12,942 nucleotides of DNA, taken from positions 1 through 12,942 of the forward strand of contig CAYWKL010000024.1 in the NCBI GenBank assembly GCA_964459095.1. The letters run 5' to 3'. Position numbers and translations under genes: made by a program. The notes under the pieces were generated by a model. That model was not told the DNA's origin. It was given only the letters and a program-made list of their open reading frames with translations, and ran no database searches. Shown piece after piece: positions 1 to 6,106 of this stretch; within the stretch, counting starts at the first letter, position 1; each line of letters begins with the position of its first letter. The DNA comes from CAYWKL01 sp964459095 (GTDB taxonomy: Bacteria > Patescibacteriota > Microgenomatia > Daviesbacterales > UBA10151).

Positions 1-113
1 CCTATATTGCTTTAGCGCAAACCTTAAAGTTTCCTTTTTACACTGCAGATAAAAAACTTATCCAAAAAGCTAAAAATCCCCTTGTTAAATATCTCTCAGC
101 TTACCCCCTATAG
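1..113 (+). CDS. PIN-domain protein (VapC-like), C-terminal fragment
   Basis: This is the last 37 codons of a gene that begins before the window, read in the third frame and ending at TAG (111-113). The peptide starts YIALAQTLKFPFYTADKKL, which matches the C-terminal part of PIN-domain ribonucleases: a helix of the type 'YIALA', then a strand leading to 'TADKKL', whose Asp is one of the conserved metal-binding acids. PIN proteins of this type are mostly VapC toxins that cleave tRNA or rRNA and are paired with a VapB antitoxin. The antitoxin, if there is one, would lie left of the window. The subfamily cannot be decided from this fragment, and a non-toxin PIN protein is possible. Confidence 0.72.
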   Translation, partial: YIALAQTLKFPFYTADKKLIQKAKNPLVKYLSAYPL

Positions 114-164
114 ATATTTCTAAAACTTGGCAGAAGTGACTATAGGTTTTATAAAATTTACGGG

Positions 165-193
165 TTGACAAACTTCCTTGCTCCCCCTAAAAT
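165..193 (+). promoter_or_regulatory. Near-consensus sigma70-type promoter
   Basis: TTGACA (165-170), a 17-nt spacer and TAAAAT (188-193) match the housekeeping consensus at 11 of 12 positions. Transcription would begin near 200-202. It is one of the best promoters in the window, yet no recognisable gene follows before purA, which has its own promoter at 375-403. It may drive a small RNA, the tiny ORFs at 202 and 243, or simply purA from further upstream. Confidence 0.5.
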
Positions 194-201
194 CTTTGCT
201 C

Positions 202-246
202 ATGCCGTTAGTCTTCCATATCCGGAATGCTCGTCACTCTACATGA
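202..246 (+). CDS. Possible 14-residue leader peptide
   Basis: ATG at 202 lies 8 nt after the TAAAAT box, so it would be the first codon or nearly the first codon of that transcript. It encodes MPLVFHIRNARHST and ends at TGA (244-246). The stop overlaps the ATG at 243 as ATGA, a common arrangement for translational coupling. Nothing else supports it as a gene. It is listed because the promoter and the overlap fit together. Confidence 0.2.
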   Translation: MPLVFHIRNARHST

Positions 247-365
247 ATGAATTAGACCCAATTCTACAAAATCGCATCTCTCTCCCTTCTATAAGTTTAG
301 CTCACTCTTTGGCAGAGGATTTAAGAAGAATTGCTAGACCACGCTATACAAGCTCAATTGGTTAA
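243..365 (+). CDS. Possible 40-residue small protein, unknown
   Basis: An ATG start (243) overlaps the stop of the upstream 14-codon frame, and the frame ends at TAA (363-365), just before the purA promoter. The product begins MNELDPILQNRI and has a basic C-terminal half containing LAEDLRRIARPRY. I recognise no family. A short frame like this can occur by chance. The only supports are the strong promoter at 165-193 and the ATGA overlap. The 114-242 stretch before it shows no other coding signal. Confidence 0.22.
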   Translation: MNELDPILQNRISLPSISLAHSLAEDLRRIARPRYTSSIG

Positions 366-374
366 ACTCCTTGG

Positions 375-403
375 TTGAAACTTAAACCAAATGAGTATAT
401 AGT
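375..403 (+). promoter_or_regulatory. purA promoter (leaderless)
   Basis: TTGAAA (375-380), 17 nt and TATAGT (398-403) are followed by only 6 nt before the purA ATG. The expected transcription start is at or within a base of the start codon, and no Shine-Dalgarno sequence precedes it. Confidence 0.6.
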
Positions 404-409
404 CCTTAC

Positions 410-1696
410 ATGGGTAAATCCTCAAAAGTTAAAGCTGTAGTTGGTGGGCAATGGGGTGATGAGGGTAAGGGTAAGATTATAGATTATTTTGCACAAGATG
501 CTGATCTAGTTATAAGAGCCCAAGGTGGAGACAATGCAGGACACACAGTCATTAATAAAAAAGGCACTTTTAAACTTAATTTAATCCCCTCAGGCATCTT
601 TAACCCTAAAACCAAGAATATTATTTCCCAGGGCACTGTTGTAAATCCTAACACTTTAATCAGGGAAATAAATGATTTAAACCTAAGAGGAGTTAAAACC
701 AACAATTTATATCTTTCTGAGAATGCCCACTTAATTTTAGATTTCCATATTTATTTGGATAAGATGCAGGAAGAAAAATTAGGAAAAGCTAAAATAGGTA
801 CAACAGTTAGGGGGATTGGACCAGCCTATACAAGCAAAGTAAAAAGAGTTGGTTTAAGAGCTCATTTAATAAAAAATCCTAGGAGATTTAGGATAGAGCT
901 GGCTAATGTATTAAATATAGAATCCCAAATTTTTAAGAAGGCTCCCCTGCCAGAGGAATTTAAGCCAGGCTATTATGAAAAATATATTAGGCTTTGGTCA
1001 AAAATGCTTGATGAGCTCATCACAGATACCAATACAATCATATGGCAGGCTTTGGAAAAAGGTTCAAAGATTCTAATAGAAGGGGCGCAAGGTGCCTTAA
1101 TCGATCTTGATTTTGGTACTTACCCATATGTAACTAGTTCAAACCCAACTATAAATGGACTGCTCTTGGGTTCAGGTATTCCTGCTAATAATTTAACTGA
1201 AAGTTTTGGTGTTTTTAAAGCATATCAAACAAGAGTAGGTTCAGGTGGCATGCCTACAGAACTTAAAGATACTGTTGGGGACCAAATCAGGCAGAAAGCA
1301 GGGGAATTTGGAACAACTACAGGGAGACCAAGAAGAATTGGCTGGTTTGATGGAGTTGCTGCCGCTTATTCTCACAAAGTTAATGGTTTTACAAATATAG
1401 CCTTAACCAGGCTTGATATTTTAAGCGGGATGGGGGAAGTCCGTATCTGCTCTGAATATAGATTTGATAGAAAAAGAATGAGGGACTTCCCTTCTGATGA
1501 TATGGTTTTGAAAAAGTGTGAGCCTATGTATCAAAGCTTTAAAGGCTGGAAAGAAGATTTAAGTAAAATTAGAAAATTTGATAATTTACCAAGAGAAGCT
1601 CAAAGATACTGCAAAGCTATAGAGGCACTTTTTCCTGGGGCTAAATTATCCTTAATAGGGGTTGGGCCAGAAAGAGAAGCTTTAATTAAAATTTAA
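410..1696 (+). CDS. purA: Adenylosuccinate synthetase
   Basis: PurA joins IMP and aspartate using GTP to give adenylosuccinate, the first committed step from IMP to AMP, in the cytoplasm. The 428-residue product has the full family length. Visible motifs are the GTP-binding loop GGQWGDEGKGK (residues 12-22), with Asp17 in the position of the catalytic Asp, and DNAGHT with His45 as the partner catalytic residue. Further on are the IMP-loop sequence TTVRGIGPAYTSK, EGAQGALIDLDFGTYPYVTS, SGGMPTEL and TGRPRRIGWFD. The ATG at 410 is preferred because the -10 box ends 6 nt upstream and the GTP loop sits at its usual distance from the N-terminus. The gene converges with the minus-strand orphan gene, 3 nt between stop codons. 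purB and de novo purine genes are absent here, so IMP may come from salvage. Confidence 0.98.
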   Translation: MGKSSKVKAVVGGQWGDEGKGKIIDYFAQDADLVIRAQGGDNAGHTVINKKGTFKLNLIPSGIFNPKTKNIISQGTVVNPNTLIREINDLNLRGVKTNNLYLSENAHLILDFHIYLDKMQEEKLGKAKIGTTVRGIGPAYTSKVKRVGLRAHLIKNPRRFRIELANVLNIESQIFKKAPLPEEFKPGYYEKYIRLWSKMLDELITDTNTIIWQALEKGSKILIEGAQGALIDLDFGTYPYVTSSNPTINGLLLGSGIPANNLTESFGVFKAYQTRVGSGGMPTELKDTVGDQIRQKAGEFGTTTGRPRRIGWFDGVAAAYSHKVNGFTNIALTRLDILSGMGEVRICSEYRFDRKRMRDFPSDDMVLKKCEPMYQSFKGWKEDLSKIRKFDNLPREAQRYCKAIEALFPGAKLSLIGVGPEREALIKI

Positions 1697-1699
1697 AGA

Positions 1700-3505
1700 T
1701 TATGCAGCTGTAGATAAATCTGAATAATATTCCTCTACCACATCTTTAGCAAGAGATACGAATCTATCTTTAGCATCAACCTCTTGTGAACTACCAGTAG
1801 TAGCATTTTCATGGAAACCTAAATCATACTTCTCTGATGTTTTTAATAACCCATTGTTTCTCCTCCAGTTATTTAAGGCGGTTGTGGGGTCTTTTTCTTT
1901 GTAATAAACAATTTTACTTGGTTTCAAATGAGTAGATTGAGCAAAAAAATTCTCCCAGTATTCTTTAGATGAGATGGCATCTTTAGTGAGAGTGAGATAT
2001 ATCCCTTCAGCTTTTAAGGCCTCTTCGATTACTTGATCCAGTGCAGGTTTGACATTCTCGCCTACGTTTGCTCTTTCTTGCCAGTGCCAAAACTCCCATG
2101 CATTCTTTAAAATCACGTTTTGTAACTTAGGATCTAAAATACCAAAATGCTTCTTAAGCTCAATTCTTAAACCATCTCGGTCTGCTTCTAGTTGTTGCTT
2201 CCTACTTTCATCGTACTCTACCCATAATTTGCTTTCTATTTCTCCTGCCTTTGTAGCAAATTCCCCAAAGTCTGGATTATTAATAATCCTATTAACTGTA
2301 CCTAAATTTTTCTGATTAATAATGGGGTTACCCATACCATCGAGTTCAAACTTTGATCCAGTCTGGGGATTTACCCTGGCTTCCGCAGGAATAAAGACAA
2401 GTCCAGCATTTATATCCAATCCTTTATCATCTAATATTTTTTCTCCTGTTTGATCTTTATTCCAAACCCAAATATCGTTATGTATTCCACTTCCTCCTTC
2501 CGTTAAGCTCCCGCTAAAAAAGAATTGTGAGGCGATGTATGCGGAAGGGAAGGTAAAGAAAATTTCATTACCATGTTCAGCTCCATACAATCGATCTGCT
2601 ACCTCTTCAGCGGCAAAATGAACTGCTGCCCGATCGCTATAACTTGCAGAACCACCTTGTTGTTTTAATCTACTTAGGATTCTTAGAGCTTGTTCTTTTG
2701 AATCAATTTGATCCAAATGAAGAAATTTAACAACCGCTTCTTTTGTTAAACCCTCTGAGAGATAGGCACTTAAAGCAGAATTTAATTGACCGTCCTTTAA
2801 TATTTCCACAAACCCATTTGAGAATTGATCTACCCCTGCATTATGATAAGCAAATATTGATTCTCTTATCCCCTGTCTTGTCACATGCGTTACCATATGG
2901 CTGGGAAACCTTTTTAAGAGCAATATATATTCCTGTAGAGATAATGATTTTAAATGATCCTCAGAAAAATATTTCTTAACTTCTTCTTTATCATAAGGTG
3001 CATTTTCCCATTTTTTCTTCTCTGATTCATAAAAGGCATTAATCATCTCTCTGGCTTCCTCAAATTCAGCAGGCACACCTTTTGATCCTGAAAGAGCTGC
3101 AATTTTTTCTTCTAATCCTCTCAATTCTGCTAATTCCTTACTAACTTCCGCCTCACTCTGTTCAACTTGTTCTTTCACTTGTCCTTGTCGCTCTTTTAAA
3201 TCTTTTTCTCTTTGGAAATGCTCATTTCTTTTAGCCCTAATATCCTTTGTCAAAGCACTCCGTTCCTCTTTAGATTTTTCTTTTGAAAACTGACGGATAA
3301 ATTGGGGTGGTTTCTCTAGTTTGGTTTCAGATCCTTGGGAAGTAGGTTGCCCAGAACTAAGAGATTCCAAAATTGTTCTAGATGACTCACCTACCTGTAA
3401 GTCAGCTTTGACTTCGTCTACTTTAGAAGGCTTTTTAGCTTCAGGTTTTTGATTTTGATTTACTACGCTTTCAGGTATAGAAGATCCTGCTTCTTCTCCA
3501 ACCAT
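1700..3505 (-). CDS. 601-residue orphan protein with coiled coil
   Basis: I do not recognise a characterised family. The start is placed at ATG 3505 because an extended -10 box (TGG-TATACT) ends 6 nt upstream; longer versions would run into guaA. Residues 1-75 are rich in Ser, Gln, Glu, Lys and Pro and look disordered. Residues 78-140 are strongly charged, with heptad-like Leu/Val/Ala spacing, and should form a coiled coil. From about 150 to the end it reads as a folded soluble domain with patches such as HMVTHVTRQGIRES (203-216), NEIFFTFPSAYIASQFFFSG (313-332), NDIWVW (343-348), AWEFWHWQERANVGENVKP (469-487) and NNWRRNNGLL (545-554). No signal peptide or membrane segment is apparent, so it is probably cytoplasmic. 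It is divergent from guaA and convergent with purA. Composition and codon use look native. My impression of similar uncharacterised CPR proteins is weak and unverified. Confidence 0.85.
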   Translation of the reverse strand: MVGEEAGSSIPESVVNQNQKPEAKKPSKVDEVKADLQVGESSRTILESLSSGQPTSQGSETKLEKPPQFIRQFSKEKSKEERSALTKDIRAKRNEHFQREKDLKERQGQVKEQVEQSEAEVSKELAELRGLEEKIAALSGSKGVPAEFEEAREMINAFYESEKKKWENAPYDKEEVKKYFSEDHLKSLSLQEYILLLKRFPSHMVTHVTRQGIRESIFAYHNAGVDQFSNGFVEILKDGQLNSALSAYLSEGLTKEAVVKFLHLDQIDSKEQALRILSRLKQQGGSASYSDRAAVHFAAEEVADRLYGAEHGNEIFFTFPSAYIASQFFFSGSLTEGGSGIHNDIWVWNKDQTGEKILDDKGLDINAGLVFIPAEARVNPQTGSKFELDGMGNPIINQKNLGTVNRIINNPDFGEFATKAGEIESKLWVEYDESRKQQLEADRDGLRIELKKHFGILDPKLQNVILKNAWEFWHWQERANVGENVKPALDQVIEEALKAEGIYLTLTKDAISSKEYWENFFAQSTHLKPSKIVYYKEKDPTTALNNWRRNNGLLKTSEKYDLGFHENATTGSSQEVDAKDRFVSLAKDVVEEYYSDLSTAA

Positions 3506-3511
3506 AAACTT

Positions 3512-3520
3512 AGTATACCA
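3512..3520 (-). promoter_or_regulatory. Extended -10 promoter of the orphan gene
   Basis: On the minus strand TGG-TATACT (-10 hexamer 3517-3512, extended -10 TGn at 3520-3518) is followed by 6 nt and the ATG at 3505. No good -35 hexamer is seen, which fits an extended -10 promoter. A leaderless transcript is predicted. Confidence 0.5.
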
Positions 3521-3525
3521 CTCAA

Positions 3526-3554
3526 ATGACTTTAAGAGTAAAATGTTATATAAT
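3526..3554 (+). promoter_or_regulatory. guaA promoter (leaderless)
   Basis: ATGACT (3526-3531), 17 nt and a perfect TATAAT (3549-3554) are followed by 5 nt and the guaA ATG. It lies back to back with the orphan-gene promoter in a 54-bp intergenic region. Confidence 0.6.
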
Positions 3555-3559
3555 AGATT

Positions 3560-5092
3560 ATGGTACTTGTAGTTGATTTTGGTGGACAAACTGCACACTT
3601 AATTACGCGCCGCCTAAAGCAGTTGGGTGCAAATTCAAAGCTAATCCTTCCTCAAGATGCTCTCTCAGAAATAAAAAAACAAAAACCTAATGGAATAATT
3701 TTATCTGGTGGTCCAGCCTCTGTATATAATCCAGGAGCTCCCGCAATAGATCCTAAAATATTTGAATTTAACATTCCCATTCTTGGTATTTGTTATGGAC
3801 TCCAGCTTACTTCCCATCTTCTAGGCGGAAAAGTTATTTCTGGACGCAAGGAGTATGGTCCAGCTGAGCTTAGACTCATCACTCATCACTCATCACTCAT
3901 CACTCCGAAATTGCCCCAGCAATTTCGCGTCTGGATGAGCCACGGTGATGAAGTTATTTCAATGCCAAAAGATTTTAAAATTTTAGGCACCTCAGAAAGC
4001 GTTAAATATGCTTTTGTAGAGAATCCAAAGAAAAATATATACGGAGTGCAATTCCACCCTGAAGTAGAACACACAGAAAATGGTATGCAGATTCTGAATA
4101 ATTTTCTTAAACTTACTCAGACTAGTACAAAAGTAGATCATACTAATTCAGTTGATGGACTTATCCAAAATATTAGGCAAGTTGTCGGTAAATCTTTTGT
4201 AATTGGGGCGGTATCAGGAGGAGTTGACTCAACTGTTGCTGCAACTCTCGTTACCAAAGCAGTTCCCAAACAATTCTTCCCTGTCTATGTTGAAAATGGG
4301 TTAATGAGGGAAGGAAATACTGATTGGGTAAAAAAAATATTTAAAAAAATTGGAATAAAACCGCGGGTTATAAGTTGTGAAGAAGAAATGCTAAAAAAGC
4401 TAAAAGGAGTTTCAGATCCAGAAGAAAAAAGAAAAATTATTGGAGCTTTTTATATAGAACTATTCGAAAGGGAGTTACAAAGACTCAAACACTTAGGTTA
4501 TGATATTAAGTTCTTGATGCAGGGTACGATATACTCTGATGTAATTGAGTCGAAAGGAAGCAAGAATGCTGACAAAATTAAGTCACACCATAATGTGGCT
4601 GCACTTCCTGAGAAAATGAAATTAAAACTTCTAGAACCTTTAAGAAATATGTATAAAGATGAAGTAAGGGATTTAGGTAGAAAATTAGGTTTACCTAAAG
4701 AATTTATAGAAAAACAGGTTTTTCCTGGCCCGGGTTATGCTGTAAGGATTAGGAGTGAAGTAACAAAGGAAAGATTAGAGAAAGCAAAACAGGCTGACAA
4801 GATTATTTTAGAAGAGCTGGAAAAAGCAGATCTTTTAGATAAAGTATTTATGAGCTTCCCTATCCTAACAGGAGCCTCCTCTACTGCTGTTAAAGGGGAT
4901 GAAAGGTTCTACGGTGAAGTAATCGCACTGCGTGTTATTGAATCAAAAGATGTTATGACTGCAACTTTTGCACAAATCCCCTATTTAATATTGCAAAAAA
5001 TATCCTCCAGAATAGTAAATGAAGTTCCCAAGATCTCTAGAGTAGTTTATGACATAACCACCAAACCCCCAGCTACTATGGAGTGGGAATAA
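3560..5092 (+). CDS. guaA: GMP synthase (glutamine-hydrolysing)
   Basis: GuaA converts XMP to GMP using ATP and ammonia taken from glutamine. The 510-residue protein has all three parts. The class I glutamine amidotransferase domain (about 1-190) contains GICYGLQL with nucleophile Cys78 and GVQFHPEVEHT with His166 and Glu168 completing the triad. The ATP-pyrophosphatase domain has the P-loop AVSGGVDSTVA (217-227). The C-terminal dimerisation/XMP domain ends with the signature YDITTKPPATMEWE. Key residues are intact, so it should be active. Residues 105-122 are encoded by a heptamer array and hairpin, in a loop before VWMSHGDEV that varies among GuaA proteins. The gene stands alone; guaB is not in the window. 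Start chosen from the TATAAT box 5 nt upstream; no Shine-Dalgarno sequence. Confidence 0.98.
   Translation: MVLVVDFGGQTAHLITRRLKQLGANSKLILPQDALSEIKKQKPNGIILSGGPASVYNPGAPAIDPKIFEFNIPILGICYGLQLTSHLLGGKVISGRKEYGPAELRLITHHSSLITPKLPQQFRVWMSHGDEVISMPKDFKILGTSESVKYAFVENPKKNIYGVQFHPEVEHTENGMQILNNFLKLTQTSTKVDHTNSVDGLIQNIRQVVGKSFVIGAVSGGVDSTVAATLVTKAVPKQFFPVYVENGLMREGNTDWVKKIFKKIGIKPRVISCEEEMLKKLKGVSDPEEKRKIIGAFYIELFERELQRLKHLGYDIKFLMQGTIYSDVIESKGSKNADKIKSHHNVAALPEKMKLKLLEPLRNMYKDEVRDLGRKLGLPKEFIEKQVFPGPGYAVRIRSEVTKERLEKAKQADKIILEELEKADLLDKVFMSFPILTGASSTAVKGDERFYGEVIALRVIESKDVMTATFAQIPYLILQKISSRIVNEVPKISRVVYDITTKPPATMEWE
3874..3905 (+). repeat. ACTCATC heptamer array inside guaA
   Basis: Four exact copies of ACTCATC (3874-3901) plus ACTC (3902-3905) lie within the coding sequence. 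They encode the low-complexity stretch around LITHHSSLIT in a loop of the glutaminase domain, and the reading frame is preserved. Confidence 0.9.
3906..3927 (+). repeat. 9-bp hairpin directly after the heptamer array in guaA
   Basis: CGAAATTGC (3906-3914) and GCAATTTCG (3919-3927) are perfect inverted copies around a 4-nt loop. Together with the heptamers this makes a 54-nt (18-codon) composite block. Such a palindrome in a coding region suggests an inserted element, not codon choice. Confidence 0.75.
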
Positions 5093-5102
5093 ATACTCTG
5101 GA

Positions 5103-5119
5103 CACCCTCCGGGTGGTTT
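5103..5119 (+). terminator. guaA: Weak hairpin after guaA
   Basis: CACCC (5103-5107), loop TCC, GGGTG (5111-5115), then GTTTA. The stem is short and the T-tract is poor, so it is only a candidate guaA terminator. The rest of 5093-5189 shows no gene. Confidence 0.3.
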
Positions 5120-5189
5120 AGCTTTACACCCTTTCTGATAGCCTAATATGAAGGGATATTCTAGTAAAAAGTTTTGTAGGTCTTTCTAC

Positions 5190-5218
5190 TTGATACTAAA
5201 TACAAAATACTTTATACT
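5190..5218 (+). promoter_or_regulatory. 5S rRNA promoter
   Basis: TTGATA (5190-5195), 17 nt and TATACT (5213-5218) place the transcription start at about 5225, practically at the 5' end of the 5S gene. The spacer contains TACAAAATAC (5201-5210), a motif that recurs within wecG. Confidence 0.62.
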
Positions 5219-5221
5219 ATT

Positions 5222-5341
5222 AGTCTGGTGGTTTGAGCGAAGTGGTCCGACCTGATTCCATCCCGAACTCAGTCGTCAAACGCTTCAGCGGGGACGATAA
5301 TGAAGCCGCAAGGCTTTGTGAAAATACCTCACTGCCAGATT
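5222..5341 (+). rRNA. rrf: 5S ribosomal RNA
   Basis: The sequence carries the conserved 5S core: GTGGTCC-ACCTGA-TCCATCCCGAACTCAG near 5242-5273, then GTCAAACGCTTCAGCGGGGACGATAATG-type helices. The ends pair as TCTGG (5224-5228) with CCAGA (5335-5339), extended by weaker pairs. Length is about 120 nt, as expected. It has its own promoter, and neither 16S nor 23S rRNA is within reach in this window, so it is an unlinked 5S gene or the detached end of an rRNA locus. The exact ends are set by helix I pairing and may shift by a few bases. A 7-bp inverted repeat (CTCACTG 5328-5334, CAGTGAG 5353-5359) overlaps the 3' end and could aid 3' processing or termination. Confidence 0.93.
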
Positions 5342-5359
5342 TTAGCTTAAGACAGTGAG

Positions 5360-5475
5360 TCCTTCGACTTCGCTCAGGATTGTAATGAAGTTGTAGATAA
5401 ATCTCACCGAGGTGAATGGTACTTCTCGACTACGCTCGAAGAATATTTTTCGATTGAGCGAAGTGAATAGAGAAA
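5360..5475 (+). repeat. Cluster of short dispersed palindromic repeats
   Basis: The spacer between 5S and rplJ contains TCCTTCGACTTCGCTCAGGA (5360-5379). It also holds an imperfect inverted pair of about 20-25 nt, TTCTCGACTACGCTCGAAGAA against CGATTGAGCGAAGTG and what follows. These are the 'TTCGACT-CGCTC' type of repeat common in bacterial intergenic regions. No coding frame is evident here. A 5-bp hairpin TCACC-GA-GGTGA lies at 5404-5415. Confidence 0.6.
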
Positions 5476-5481
5476 TACAAT
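5454..5481 (+). promoter_or_regulatory. Possible rplJ promoter
   Basis: TTGAGC (5454-5459), 16 nt and TACAAT (5476-5481) would start transcription near 5488, just ahead of the hairpin at 5493. The -35 box overlaps a repeat arm, so this may be fortuitous. Confidence 0.35.
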
Positions 5482-5492
5482 ATTTATTTATT

Positions 5493-5514
5493 CCTCGCTT
5501 AAGCGAGGTTTTTT
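5493..5514 (+). terminator. Intrinsic terminator or attenuator ahead of rplJ
   Basis: CCTCGCTT (5493-5500) is directly followed by its exact complement AAGCGAGG (5501-5508) and six T. This is a textbook intrinsic terminator shape. It can end the 5S transcript. It lies only 37 nt before the rplJ ATG, which leaves little room for a separate promoter after it, so it may instead act as an attenuator in the L10 leader, as known for Bacillus-type L10 leaders. Confidence 0.65.
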
Positions 5515-5539
5515 ATTGCTGAAAGCAAGAAGGACGACG

Positions 5540-5545
5540 AAGGAG
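5540..5545 (+). promoter_or_regulatory. rplJ: Shine-Dalgarno of rplJ
   Basis: AAGGAG lies 6 nt before the ATG at 5552 and fixes the rplJ start. It contrasts with most genes in the window, which have no Shine-Dalgarno sequence. Confidence 0.75.
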
Positions 5546-5551
5546 TAATTC

Positions 5552-6106
5552 ATGCCTAAGACACGTATACAAAAGCAAGATTTAGTAATTGAACTAAAAG
5601 ATAAGCTTTCTAAAGCTAAATCTGTTGTGTTTGCAGATTATAAAGGCTTAAAAATGAACCAGCTTTCAGAACTCAGAAAATCCTTAAGGGATCAGCAATC
5701 TGAGTTTACTATCACTAAAAATAATTTACTTAAACTGGCTCTTAATAATCCAAAAGACTCATCACTCGATCCTCTTCACTCCTCACTCTTTGAAGGTCCT
5801 ATTGCCACCCTTTTTGTCTATGATGACGAGATCACACCTATAAAAACTCTTGTTAAAGCATTCAAAGATAATCAAACAGGTAGAGTTAAAGCAGGGATTT
5901 TTGAAGGAGAATTTATTTCTGATATTGAGATCGGAAAGTTAGCAGCTTTGCCTTCTAAAGATGAACTGAAGGCAAAAGTTGTTGGAAGTTTAGGAGCTCC
6001 ACTTTATGGAATAGTTGGAGTATTGCAAGCTAATTTAAGAAACTTAGTTTATATATTAGATCAGATTAAAAGTTCGAAGGGGGGTGACACACAAATGTCA
6101 TCTTGA
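5552..6106 (+). CDS. rplJ: Large ribosomal subunit protein L10
   Basis: L10 anchors the L7/L12 dimers at the base of the ribosomal stalk. The 184-residue protein is slightly longer than typical. It shows the family pattern: a basic N-terminal helix (MPKTRIQKQDLVIELKDKL), VVFADYKGLKMNQLSELRKSLR and FTITKNNLLKLAL, which bind 23S rRNA. Later come FEGPIATLF, the central GIFEGEFI and LAALPSKDELKAKVVG blocks, and a C-terminal helix (LVYILDQIKSSK) of the kind that docks L12. The last residues, about GGDTQMSS, are not typical: they are read from a palindromic element, which also provides the TGA stop. Residues around DSSLDPLHSSL come from degenerate ACTC/TCACTC repeats. It is followed by rplL but not preceded by rplK/rplA. 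Confidence 0.97.
   Translation: MPKTRIQKQDLVIELKDKLSKAKSVVFADYKGLKMNQLSELRKSLRDQQSEFTITKNNLLKLALNNPKDSSLDPLHSSLFEGPIATLFVYDDEITPIKTLVKAFKDNQTGRVKAGIFEGEFISDIEIGKLAALPSKDELKAKVVGSLGAPLYGIVGVLQANLRNLVYILDQIKSSKGGDTQMSS
5757..5793 (+). repeat. Degenerate CTCACTC repeat inside rplJ
   Basis: The stretch contains several imperfect units of the ACTCATC/TCACTCC type, similar to the perfect heptamer array in guaA, and encodes the loop DSSLDPLHSSL ahead of FEGP. Frame and loop length are within the family's range. Confidence 0.5.

Noticed and set aside
1..113. Toxin-antitoxin or defence locus at the left edge
   Set aside because: Only the end of a PIN-domain protein is visible and no antitoxin or other defence gene follows it, so a system cannot be claimed.
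484..705. Open frame on the minus strand inside purA
   Set aside because: It lies fully within a well-supported gene in another frame, has hydrophobic low-complexity translation and no start signals.
2049..2979. Two plus-strand open frames opposite the 601-residue gene
   Set aside because: They are complementary-strand shadows of a long coding frame with consistent protein-like composition; neither has a promoter or Shine-Dalgarno sequence.
3874..3905. CRISPR-like array
   Set aside because: The heptamer units have no spacers and lie inside guaA; it is a simple tandem repeat.
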